From: Gemmatimonadaceae bacterium
GTDB lineage: Bacteria > Gemmatimonadota > Gemmatimonadetes > Gemmatimonadales > Gemmatimonadaceae
Direction of reading: 5' to 3'
NCBI GenBank assembly: GCA_016720905.1
Contig: JADKJT010000016.1
Location: 78,831 to 142,830, forward strand
DNA length: 64,000 bases
The notes beneath the pieces are model-generated. The model made no database searches and had not been told where the DNA came from. It worked only from the letters and a program-made list of their open reading frames with translations. The translations under genes and the position numbers were made by a program. This document shows positions 56,120-64,000 of the stretch, one piece after another. The first letter of the stretch is position 1, and the number at the start of each line of letters is the position of its first letter.

Positions 56120-58730
56120 GGAACCACTCGGCCTCACGCGTGCGCGGGTTGCGCGCGCCGCCGCCCTGGGTGAGCGCGAGACGGGCGCGGCCCGCCTCCG
56201 CCCGAGCCAGCGTGGTGTCGCCGCGTTGCCACAGTGCCATGGCCTCCAGCAGCAGCGCCTCGCCCACGCGGGCGCTGCGTGTGATGGTGAGCGAGTCACG
56301 GGTGGCGGTGCTGCGTGCATCCCGTGCAAACATGAGCGCGCTGTCTGGCTCACGCAGCGCGAGTGCGGCGCGCGCGGCCAGCATCAGCGTGGAGTGCTGC
56401 GTGGCGCTCCGCTTGCCCGAAAAGTATCCGGCGTCGTGCAATGTCTCCCGGAGCAGCGCGTTGCCACGCGTGCTGTCACCCGCCGCCAGCGCAACCAGGG
56501 CGTCGAGGGTGCGGACATCCACCACCTGATCGTCGCTCTTGCGCAGATCGGGGTTGCCGGCAATGACACGAAAACGCTGAATGGTGCGGTGCGCGTCGCG
56601 CGTGCGCCCCAGCATCAGTTCGGCCTGCGCGAGACCAAACAGCGCGCGACCTTCCCAATACGCATTCCGGTCGGCCACGCCCTGCGCGGCAAGCAGCCCA
56701 AAGTACTTGCGTGCCGAGTCGGCATCGCCCTGAAACAGCGCCGAGTGCGCGTAGTGAATCAGGAACTGCACGGGAATACGGCCTCCGGAGTCGCTGTGGC
56801 TCATGCGGAGCAGCGCGTCGTGGAGTATCCCCTCGGCTTGCGCCACCTCGCCGATGCGATTGTACGTCATCGCCAGGTTGTGTCGCGCCACCGCACTGGC
56901 TGACGTCCCGCCGCGGCCCGTCGTGTCCATCAGGCCGATCCCCCGCATTCGCGCCACGATGGCCTCCCGCGGCCGGTTCTGGCGGTCCAGCGTGTAGCCA
57001 AGGTTGTCCAGCAGCGTGATGTAGAACAGGTCGCGCGTTTGACCCAGCGAGTCGCGAATGGCGATGGCGCGGTGGATGGCGGGCGCGCTGCGTTCCACAT
57101 GGCCGCTTTCATTCTCCAGCGTCGCACGCGTCAGCAGGCAAAGCGCCTCGACGTGGGGATCGGCCCGCAGACGCGGCAGTGCTTCCACGGCGCTCAGTGC
57201 CCGGTCGGCCTCGGGGTATTTGCCCTCCGTGCGCAAATTGTCCGCGAGGTTGCAGCGTGCCTCCAATAGGTGCGACGTGTCGTGGGTGGCCACGGCGATC
57301 GACTCGGCCCGCAGCAGGAGGCGGCCGCGAGTGCGGTTGTCGAATTCGGCGTATTGCGACGAAAGCTGCATGAGCGCCGACGTGAGGAACGCGGAGTCCG
57401 TGGCGTACTGTCGCTCCAGTCCCTCTCGGGTACGGTCCAGGATGTCGCGAACGGTCATTGGCCGGGCGCCCACCTGCGACATGACGAGCATCGCGAATTC
57501 GGCCTGCGCATCGGCGCGTTTGCTTTCGGCCACGGCCATGTCACGCTGTCGTTCGGCGTCTCGCTGCTGGCGTACGGAGAACACCACGGCGGACACAAGG
57601 ATCGTGAGTATCGCGGACGCCGCCGCGACGGTGGTGCGATGCCGGCGCACGAACTTCCGCGCGCCGTACATCAGCTGGTCCCGGCTGGCGCTCACGGGTT
57701 CATGCTGCAGGAATCGCTCCAGGTCCGCGGCAAAGCTCTCGGCATTCTGGTACCGCTCAGCCGCGTCCTTGCGCAGCGCCTTGCCAACCACGCTGCCCAG
57801 ATCATGCGGTGCCAGCAGGGCAGGCTGCACCTCGGACAGGGCGCGCACCACGTCGGCCGGCGATCGCGCACCCTCGGCCGTGGGATGCCGTCCGCTCAGC
57901 AGCAGATACAGGATGACGCCAACGGCGTAGACGTCGGTGGCCGTGGTGATCGGGTCGCCACGCACCTGTTCCGGAGCGGCGAACTGCAGCGTGAAGGCGC
58001 GGCCGCCGTCAACGGTGATCGCCGCCGTGTCGGTGGACGGGTCGTCGGTATCAGCCAGTTTGGCGATACCGAAATCGAGCAGTTTGACCGTGCCGTCGCG
58101 CGTGACGAGGATGTTGGACGGCTTGAGATCCCGATGCACGACCAGGCTGGCGTGCGCATGCGCAACCGCGTCGAGCACCCGGAGGACGAGACGAACCCGT
58201 TCGTCCCGTGACAAGGCGTGGTCGTTGGCATAGGTATCAAGGGCAACCCCGTCAACGTGCTCCAGCACCAGATAGGGTTGCCCCAACTGGCTGACGCCGG
58301 CATCGAGCAGTCGCGCAATGCCCGGATGGGTCAGTCGGGCCAGCATCGACCCCTCGCGGCGAAATCGCTCCCGCCCAACGGTGGTGACCAGCGAGAGGTT
58401 GAGCAGCTTGACCGCCGCCTTGCCCTCGAAACGTCCGTCCGTGCGTCGGGCCAGCCACACCGAACCCATGCCGCCATGGCCGAGTGGGCGCTCCAGCGTG
58501 TAGGCACCAATCTCGAGCCCCTGGAGCGTCAGGTCGATGGGGTTGGTGAGGAACCGCTCCCGTTCCGCGGACGCATCATCGCTGAGCAGAGCCCGGACAT
58601 CATCGGCGACATCGGGCGCGCTCACGCTCAACGCGCGCAACCATGGTTCCAGCGCCTCGGGCGGCAAGCCAAACGCCTCTTCGAAGAGTGGTTCCAGGAC
58701 GGCCCAACGCTCGCGGTCGATGTCGGCCAT
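56103..58730 (-). CDS. Membrane Ser/Thr protein kinase with TPR-type tail
   Basis: 875 residues from ATG 58730; the 14 upstream in-frame residues do not look coding. A short N-terminal helical part (MADIDRERWAVLEPLFEEAF) is followed by the kinase domain (about 75-335): glycine loop LGHGGMGSVWLA, Lys in AAVKLL, catalytic VVHRDLKPSN, DFG in LLDFGIAKL, and LQFAAPEQVRG. One membrane segment (VAAASAILTILVSAVVFSV, about 373-391) precedes a long TPR-like helical domain (about 430-870). This is the kinase type found next to TIGR02999-like sigma factors. Shared control of the ECF factor is likely but not shown. Confidence 0.93.
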   Translation of the reverse strand: MADIDRERWAVLEPLFEEAFGLPPEALEPWLRALSVSAPDVADDVRALLSDDASAERERFLTNPIDLTLQGLEIGAYTLERPLGHGGMGSVWLARRTDGRFEGKAAVKLLNLSLVTTVGRERFRREGSMLARLTHPGIARLLDAGVSQLGQPYLVLEHVDGVALDTYANDHALSRDERVRLVLRVLDAVAHAHASLVVHRDLKPSNILVTRDGTVKLLDFGIAKLADTDDPSTDTAAITVDGGRAFTLQFAAPEQVRGDPITTATDVYAVGVILYLLLSGRHPTAEGARSPADVVRALSEVQPALLAPHDLGSVVGKALRKDAAERYQNAESFAADLERFLQHEPVSASRDQLMYGARKFVRRHRTTVAAASAILTILVSAVVFSVRQQRDAERQRDMAVAESKRADAQAEFAMLVMSQVGARPMTVRDILDRTREGLERQYATDSAFLTSALMQLSSQYAEFDNRTRGRLLLRAESIAVATHDTSHLLEARCNLADNLRTEGKYPEADRALSAVEALPRLRADPHVEALCLLTRATLENESGHVERSAPAIHRAIAIRDSLGQTRDLFYITLLDNLGYTLDRQNRPREAIVARMRGIGLMDTTGRGGTSASAVARHNLAMTYNRIGEVAQAEGILHDALLRMSHSDSGGRIPVQFLIHYAHSALFQGDADSARKYFGLLAAQGVADRNAYWEGRALFGLAQAELMLGRTRDAHRTIQRFRVIAGNPDLRKSDDQVVDVRTLDALVALAAGDSTRGNALLRETLHDAGYFSGKRSATQHSTLMLAARAALALREPDSALMFARDARSTATRDSLTITRSARVGEALLLEAMALWQRGDTTLARAEAGRARLALTQGGGARNPRTREAEWFLSRLR

Positions 58731-59020
58731 GTCTCTCCGGATTGAGTGTGCGCCGTGCGAGCGGTCGACCAACGCGGCTGAGTGTCAGCGGTCCGGCAGG
58801 TCGCTTGTTAAGAAGCGCAAATCCCGCGGTGAAGCCGACACGCCATCGTCACGTTCCGGCGGTTCACTCCGCGAGCGGGCCATGGCCGCGGGATCCAAAG
58901 GGACTGCATGTGACGAAGCGGGACGTTAGCGCTGTTTCCGTACGTCCTCAAGAGCGCCGCAGTGTGCCACTCGCGTGCCACAGAATTGCCAACACGACAC
59001 GACCCTTGTCCGGTCTCCCC

Positions 59021-60208
59021 ATGCAACGCCTGATCCTCCTGGCCTGTGCGCTCGTGGCCTGCACCAACGCCCAGCCCGCTGAACGGTACGGTTTTGTCAC
59101 CCTGCTCGGGCGGGACACTGTTGCCGTTGAACGCATTGCGCGATCCCGCACTCGGTTGGTGGCGGACGGCGTCGATCGATTTCCCTACGTGCGTCAACGG
59201 CACACGGAACTGGACCTTGGTGCCGACGGACGCATCCGCCACATGGTCATGGACGTTCGTACGCCAAGCGGTGGAACGCCCGCAGAGCGGGGTCGGCGTA
59301 TCACGGCGGACTTCTCCGACCATCAGGCGCGCATCTCCATTCGCGACAGCAGCAAAGTGCGCGACACGGTCTTCGCCATTGGTGGCGACCTCACCGTGCC
59401 GCACGTGTCCATGATGTACAGCGTGATTGAACTGGAAGTGGCGACCGCCCTGCGTCAGTCCGCACCCACGCCGGGAGCGAGAGTGCGCTTTCGACAGTTC
59501 TATCCCGACCGCGATATCGGACCGAGTTTCGCGCTGCATCAGGGTTTCGTGCAACGACTGGCCGACGGCACGGTGGAGCTTCGGCACGACTGGTTGTCCG
59601 GCGTGGGACAGATCACGATGGACACGGCGGGACGCATGCTCACGTACTCCGGCGCCCGCAGCACCTATCAGGTGGCCGTCACGCGTACGACGGCGCTGCC
59701 CGATGTGGAGTCCATTGGCGCGCGTTATGCCGATGCGGAACGGCGAGCCGGGGCGTCGCCACTCAGCGTGCGTGACACCGTCCGCGCCAGCATCGGCGCG
59801 GCGACGTTCACCGTGGACTATGGCCGACCGCTCGCGCGCGGGCGCACGCTGCTGGGCCAGGTGATCCCCTATGACTTCGTCTGGCGCACCGGGGCGAACG
59901 CGGCCACGCAATTCACCACCTCGGCGCCAATCACCCTTGCCGGCCTGTCAGTCCCGGCGGGCACGTACACCTTGTGGACCGTACCGCGTCCTACCCGCGT
60001 CGACCTCGTGGTGAACAAGCAGACAGGGCAGTGGGGGACGCAGTACCAAAGCGCCGGCGATCTGGGTCATGCGCCGCTCACCACGAAGACGGTGACGGAC
60101 ACCGTGGAGAGGTTCACCATCGGCATTGCGCCGACGGATGCGATGCACGGCACGTTGTCGCTGGCGTGGGGAACGTTTCGGTGGACGGCGCCTATCGTGC
60201 TGCGCTGA
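59021..60208 (+). CDS. DUF2911-containing lipoprotein
   Basis: 395 residues from ATG 59021. The lipobox is LVACTN (Cys at about 14). The N-terminal ~250 residues are an unnamed beta-rich domain. The C-terminal part (about 250-390) is DUF2911: TFTVDYGRPLARGRTLLGQV, YDFVWRTGANAATQFTT, LAGLSVPAGTYTLWTVP and WGTFRWTAPIVL. DUF2911 proteins are secreted beta-sandwich proteins of unknown role. The 290 bp upstream hold no visible gene. The 3' end overlaps the convergent DinB-like gene by 17 bp. Confidence 0.85.
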   Translation: MQRLILLACALVACTNAQPAERYGFVTLLGRDTVAVERIARSRTRLVADGVDRFPYVRQRHTELDLGADGRIRHMVMDVRTPSGGTPAERGRRITADFSDHQARISIRDSSKVRDTVFAIGGDLTVPHVSMMYSVIELEVATALRQSAPTPGARVRFRQFYPDRDIGPSFALHQGFVQRLADGTVELRHDWLSGVGQITMDTAGRMLTYSGARSTYQVAVTRTTALPDVESIGARYADAERRAGASPLSVRDTVRASIGAATFTVDYGRPLARGRTLLGQVIPYDFVWRTGANAATQFTTSAPITLAGLSVPAGTYTLWTVPRPTRVDLVVNKQTGQWGTQYQSAGDLGHAPLTTKTVTDTVERFTIGIAPTDAMHGTLSLAWGTFRWTAPIVLR

Positions 60209-60734
60209 CCGTGGCGAACGCGCGCAGCTGCGCCGCATGATGCGCGGTATGCACCGTCACCAGGCGGGCACCTTCCGGCGGACGCAAGTCGCCAAATACA
60301 TGATGCGTCATCCGGCACTTGGGATCTGTCCATCCCGCGACCAGTCGGTTCTCGGTATCGGCCGCCGCCTGCTCCAGTGCGACGAGCACCGTCTCGCGGT
60401 CGAACGGACCATCTCCGGGTCGAATTTCTCGCGGCGCGCGCGCGCCTTTCGGAAAGATGCCATGCTCGAGAATGCCATCGAGAAACTTCCAGCGCACGAC
60501 AAGGCGCATCCACCAACTGGTGCGCACTCGCAATCCCGGGCCGCCGGTGAATTGCGCGCCAACCACCTCGTAGGTCATGCGCACGTGCTCGACAATTTGC
60601 GCGGGTGACCAATGGGTGTCGTCCGGCCGGCGCTCCCAATCTGCATCGGCCACGGCGCGCGCCGCGTCAATGAACTCGGCAACGGCGCGTTGATGGTTCG
60701 CTCGGGCGGCGGCGGGGTCGGTGGTCACGTGCAT
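60192..60734 (-). CDS. DinB-superfamily protein
   Basis: 180 residues from ATG 60734; the longer upstream reading is not protein-like. A four-helix DinB/DUF1569-type fold is suggested by DTHWSPAQIVEHVRMTYEVVG (metal His), GWTDPKCRMTHHVFGDL and the final VTVHTAHHAAQLRAF (His pair). The His residues match the usual metal triad of the superfamily, which includes thiol-dependent transferases. Substrate unknown. Confidence 0.85.
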   Translation of the reverse strand: MHVTTDPAAARANHQRAVAEFIDAARAVADADWERRPDDTHWSPAQIVEHVRMTYEVVGAQFTGGPGLRVRTSWWMRLVVRWKFLDGILEHGIFPKGARAPREIRPGDGPFDRETVLVALEQAAADTENRLVAGWTDPKCRMTHHVFGDLRPPEGARLVTVHTAHHAAQLRAFATVSAAR

Positions 60735-60989
60735 CGACGCGCTCACTGAACGGGCTTCATCGAACAGTCTCCCAATCCACGGTGGGTTGCCCTTCGGCGG
60801 GTTGCGACAGGCACGTTGCTGAAGGCCAGTGGCCGAAGCTATGGGCGAGTGGGGAAACCCGCCAGCACTCAGGCCTTGGTGCCGTGCCATGTCCCTTACC
60901 GGCAGCCAGCGACTTTCGCGATCTCGCCGTATGTTCTCCAGCAAGCGCGCAGGTCACCCTGCCTGGCAATCACACTGAGAGGACCGGCT

Positions 60990-63770
60990 ATGCATCGCCC
61001 ATCACAGTACCGTCTGGTGTCCGCGAGCTTTTTCTTTATCGCGCTGGCCGTTACCGGCGCGGGAGCCCAGAACAGCGACCCGGCAGCGGCGATTGCCGCC
61101 GATAAAGCGTTGCTGGCGAAGGAAACCTATCAGATGCCTCCCGCCGAGATCGCCAAACTGGTCACGGCCCCGAGGCACTTGAATGTCTCGCTGGGTTTGC
61201 CAAGCCCCGACCGTCGGCTCTTCCTCAAGCAGGAGAGCGAAGGGCTGCCCAGCGTGCAGGCGTTTTGCAAGCCGCACAACTACTACGCGGGCTTGCAGGT
61301 GGATCCCAAGGCCAACCGCGCCCGCACGCTGACCACTCGCGGCGGCACGGGGTTGTCGCTCGTCGATGCGCTGACGGGAAAGTCCACCGCCATCATGGTG
61401 CCGAAGGGCGCAACGGTGAGCAGCCCCTCGTGGTCGCCTGATGGCAAGCAGTTGGCATTTGTCGCGAACTTCGATGCCGCGTCGCATGTGTTTGTCGCCG
61501 ATGTCGCCACGGCGAAATCGGTGCAGGTCACGAAGGCGCCACTGCTGGCCACGCTGGTCACTACCGTCGACTGGACGGCGGATGGCAAGAGTCTGGTGGC
61601 CGTGCTGTTGCCTGAGGGGCGCGGTCTCGAGCCCAGGAAGCCGGACATCGCGGTTGGTCCGCAGGTGCGACTCTGGATGGACGCTGGGAAGTCGCCACAG
61701 CGTCAGTTTGCCAGCCTGATGGAAGAGCCGTGGGAATTTGCGCAGCTCAAGTACTACACCACCGGTCAGTTGGCGGTGATCGATGTGAAGTCGAAGGTGG
61801 CGAGGAAGGTTGGCGCCCCCGGCATGATCCAGAGCGTGGATGCGTCGCCCGATGGGCAGTTCTTTCGGGTCACCCTCATGCAGGAACCGTTTTCATACGT
61901 GGTGCAGACGTCCAGTTTCGGCAACGTCGAACAGCTGTGGGACGGGAGTGGCAAAGTGGTGGCCGAATTGCAGAAGCGGCCGTTGCGCGAGATGCCGGAT
62001 TCCACGCAGGGGGGAGCCGGATTCGCCGGGCGTGGTGGTGCGGATGGTCCAAACGGCAAGCGGATGCTGGCGTGGATGCCGACGGGTGTCGGCATGTACT
62101 ACGTGGCGGGTGATTCGGCAAACGGCGGTCGCGGCGCGGCGGCTGGCGCTGCGGCCGGACGCGGCGGACGAGCCGGCGGCGCGCCTGGTGGTGCCGCTCG
62201 CCGTGAGCGAGTAGTGCAATGGCTGCCGCCGTACGGCGCGAGCGATACCAAGGTGCTGTACGAGGCCGACGGGGCCATCGGTTCGCTCACCTTCACCGAT
62301 GACGGCACGCAGCTGTTCATTGGCACTACGGCCAACAACACCGGCGAGATCTACCATGTGAATCTCGCGACGCCCACGGAAAAGCACACGATTGTCAGGC
62401 AGCGCGCGTACACGCCGTCGTTTACCGGAGGCGCGGGCGGTCGTGGCGGTGCAGGCGGTGGCGGAGGACGAGGTGGCGCAGCCGCCGATGATTCGATCCA
62501 GTTCTACGGCAACCCCGGCGCGATGATGACCAAGCGCGGCACACAGGGTGGTCAGGTGGCGATGGTGTCCAGCGATGGCGGCGTGTATGTGGCCGGGACG
62601 CAGTACTATCAGAACTATCTGCAGAACGCGCCGCGCAGTTTTGTCGACAAGATCGATATCAAGACGGGAACCAAGACGCGGGTGTTCCAGGGTGCCGCCG
62701 ACGCAGTGGAGACGGCCACGACGCCGCTGGACGATGATTTCTCGCGGGCCGTGGTGACACGGGAGTCGCCGAAACAGGTTGCCGACGCGTATCTGCGTGA
62801 CCTGAAGGCCGGCACCATGACCAAGCTCACAGCCAACAAGGACTTCGCGCCGGAGTTCACGAACGCCATCCGTAAGCGCATTACCGTCACCCGTCCCGAC
62901 GGATTCACGTTCGTGGTGAAGCTCACGTTGCCCGCCGACTACAAGGCCGGTACGCGGCTGCCGGCCATGTTCTGGTTCTATCCGTACGAATACACCGAGC
63001 AAGCGGCGTACGATCGCACCTTGCGCAGCGAGAACGTCAACGCGTTTCCCAACGGCGGCCCACGCACCATCGAGTACCTGACCCAAGTGGGCTATGCCGT
63101 GGCGAATTTCGATCCGCCGGTGGTAGGCATGGACGGGCGGATGAACGACAACTACGTGTCGGACCTGGTCACCAACCTGTCGTCGGTCATCGACGAACTC
63201 GATCGGCAGGGATACATCGACCGCACGCGACTTGGCATTGGCGGTCACAGCTACGGCGGGTTCAGCACCATGAACGCGCTGGCGCACACGCCATTCTTCA
63301 AGGCCGGCATCGCCGGCGACGGCATGTACAATCGCTCACTCACCCCTACGTCGTTCCAGAGCGAGCGGCGCGACTTCTGGCAGGCCCAGAAGACGTACAC
63401 GGAGATGTCGCCGTTCTTCTACGCCGACAAGATCCAGGGGGCCATCATGATGTACCACTCCATCGAGGACCAGAACGTCGGGACCGCGCCGGAGAGCAGT
63501 ATCCGCATGATGCAGGCGTTGCGCGCGAACGGCAAAACGGCAGCGCTGTTCATGTATCCGTACGAAGATCACGGTCCGGCCACCAAGGAGTCGGACCTGG
63601 ATCAGTGGGCGCGGTGGACGGCGTGGTTGGACCTGTATGTGAAGAACGCGCACGCACCCAAGAAGGCGCAGGCGATTAACTGCCGTAAGCGACATCACCG
63701 TGGCGGACGCCGTTGGCGATCGCTTCCGCGTAGAAGGATTCGAGCCGGTCGAGCTCCGAATCCCAACTGA
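60990..63770 (+). CDS. Exported S9 family peptidase with Gly-rich inserts and an odd C-terminal extension
   Basis: 926 residues from ATG 60990 (RBS GAGAGGA). A signal peptide (about 1-26) leads to a beta-propeller with two low-complexity Gly/Ala/Arg inserts (around residues 375-405 and 480-500), then the S9 catalytic domain: nucleophile in GGHSYGGFST, Asp in SIEDQNVG and His in YEDHGPAT. After NAHAPKKAQAIN the frame continues for about 29 Arg-rich residues antisense to the glycosyltransferase gene. A TAA at 63677-63679 lies one frame away, so the true end may be there if one base is missing upstream. Confidence 0.9.
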   Translation: MHRPSQYRLVSASFFFIALAVTGAGAQNSDPAAAIAADKALLAKETYQMPPAEIAKLVTAPRHLNVSLGLPSPDRRLFLKQESEGLPSVQAFCKPHNYYAGLQVDPKANRARTLTTRGGTGLSLVDALTGKSTAIMVPKGATVSSPSWSPDGKQLAFVANFDAASHVFVADVATAKSVQVTKAPLLATLVTTVDWTADGKSLVAVLLPEGRGLEPRKPDIAVGPQVRLWMDAGKSPQRQFASLMEEPWEFAQLKYYTTGQLAVIDVKSKVARKVGAPGMIQSVDASPDGQFFRVTLMQEPFSYVVQTSSFGNVEQLWDGSGKVVAELQKRPLREMPDSTQGGAGFAGRGGADGPNGKRMLAWMPTGVGMYYVAGDSANGGRGAAAGAAAGRGGRAGGAPGGAARRERVVQWLPPYGASDTKVLYEADGAIGSLTFTDDGTQLFIGTTANNTGEIYHVNLATPTEKHTIVRQRAYTPSFTGGAGGRGGAGGGGGRGGAAADDSIQFYGNPGAMMTKRGTQGGQVAMVSSDGGVYVAGTQYYQNYLQNAPRSFVDKIDIKTGTKTRVFQGAADAVETATTPLDDDFSRAVVTRESPKQVADAYLRDLKAGTMTKLTANKDFAPEFTNAIRKRITVTRPDGFTFVVKLTLPADYKAGTRLPAMFWFYPYEYTEQAAYDRTLRSENVNAFPNGGPRTIEYLTQVGYAVANFDPPVVGMDGRMNDNYVSDLVTNLSSVIDELDRQGYIDRTRLGIGGHSYGGFSTMNALAHTPFFKAGIAGDGMYNRSLTPTSFQSERRDFWQAQKTYTEMSPFFYADKIQGAIMMYHSIEDQNVGTAPESSIRMMQALRANGKTAALFMYPYEDHGPATKESDLDQWARWTAWLDLYVKNAHAPKKAQAINCRKRHHRGGRRWRSLPRRRIRAGRAPNPN

Positions 63771-64000
63771 GCGCGGAAGTGGTGGCCATGGCGCCGTCCA
63801 CGAGCCTGGTGTGCAACCCGGGGTCATGCGCCACGCGGAGCATGGCGGCCGCAAGGCACTCGATATCGCCTTCGGGACACGCCACGCCGTTGACGTCATC
63901 CCGCAGATATTCGCGAACGCCGCCCGCTGCAACGGCGATCACGGGAAGACCGCTGGCCATCGCTTCCAGGCACACCAGTCCCAGTGTCTCGGTCGCTGGC
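63676..64000 (-). CDS. Glycosyltransferase family 4/GT1-like, 5' end missing
   Basis: Partial: only the C-terminal ~108 residues are in the window, and the gene begins beyond the right edge. It has the retaining GT-B donor-binding signature TETLGLVCLEAMASGLPVIA followed by GGVREYLRDDVNGVACPEGD, as in GT4-type nucleotide-sugar transferases that build surface or capsule glycans. The 3' end overlaps the C-terminal extension of the convergent S9 peptidase by 95 bp. Confidence 0.88.
   Translation of the reverse strand, partial: PATETLGLVCLEAMASGLPVIAVAAGGVREYLRDDVNGVACPEGDIECLAAAMLRVAHDPGLHTRLVDGAMATTSALSWDSELDRLESFYAEAIANGVRHGDVAYGS

Overview
The window is a high-GC, gene-dense bacterial chromosome segment (about 64 kb, 46 protein-coding loci recognised, no RNA genes seen). 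The gene style suggests an aerobic heterotroph of the phylum Gemmatimonadota or a close relative: many exported S9/M28/M14/M1 peptidases with Gly/Ala-rich inserts, Ser/Thr kinases carrying TPR tails, an ECF sigma factor, and DUF2277/DUF2911 proteins. That placement is an inference; there is no rRNA or other marker in the window. There is no prophage, IS element, CRISPR array or plasmid signature.

Layout. 1-5394 (minus): amidohydrolase (cut by the window edge), M28 peptidase, S9 peptidase. 5719-13360 (plus): redox operon A, with an NfnA/SudB-like flavoprotein (one-base frameshift), a GltD/NfnB/SudA-like subunit, the alpha/gamma and beta subunits of a 2-oxoacid:ferredoxin oxidoreductase, and a 735-residue protein that looks like a degenerate pyruvate:ferredoxin oxidoreductase beta domain ending in a ferredoxin. 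A 13-copy heptamer tandem repeat lies just before that last gene. 13459-17266: lipoprotein, P1 peptidase, glutamate dehydrogenase. 17525-23790: slipin, Ser/Thr kinase, three-gene ABC export system. 24014-29061: M1 peptidase, small membrane protein, a gene remnant, an exported PLP enzyme, two small genes. 29074-36919 (minus): redox operon B, with a giant NifJ-type pyruvate:ferredoxin oxidoreductase (one-base frameshift) overlapping a fused NfnB-NfnA protein that has a new N-terminal domain. 37189-46970 (plus): alpha/beta hydrolase without its nucleophile, SDR, dicarboxylate/amino-acid symporter, M14 peptidase, GHL10 glycosidase, gamma-glutamyltransferase. 46972-55154: small genes, PBP4-type DD-peptidase, cupin, YbjQ, 5'-3' exonuclease, DUF6805 protein coupled to a second M14 peptidase, EamA transporter. 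55194-58730: propeller fragment, ECF sigma factor and convergent kinase. 59021-64000: DUF2911 lipoprotein, DinB-like protein, S9 peptidase, glycosyltransferase (cut by the edge).

How it may fit together (inference): secreted peptidases and gamma-glutamyltransferase release amino acids, a symporter takes up anionic substrates, glutamate dehydrogenase interconverts glutamate and 2-oxoglutarate, and two ferredoxin-linked 2-oxoacid oxidoreductases pass electrons to NAD(P) through Nfn-like flavoproteins encoded beside them. The most unusual content is the pair of redox operons (catalytic 2-oxoacid oxidoreductase plus degenerate homologue, NfnBA fusion, giant NifJ) and a family of long palindromic repeats starting ATTGAACCGC, found at three loci and nested at one of them.
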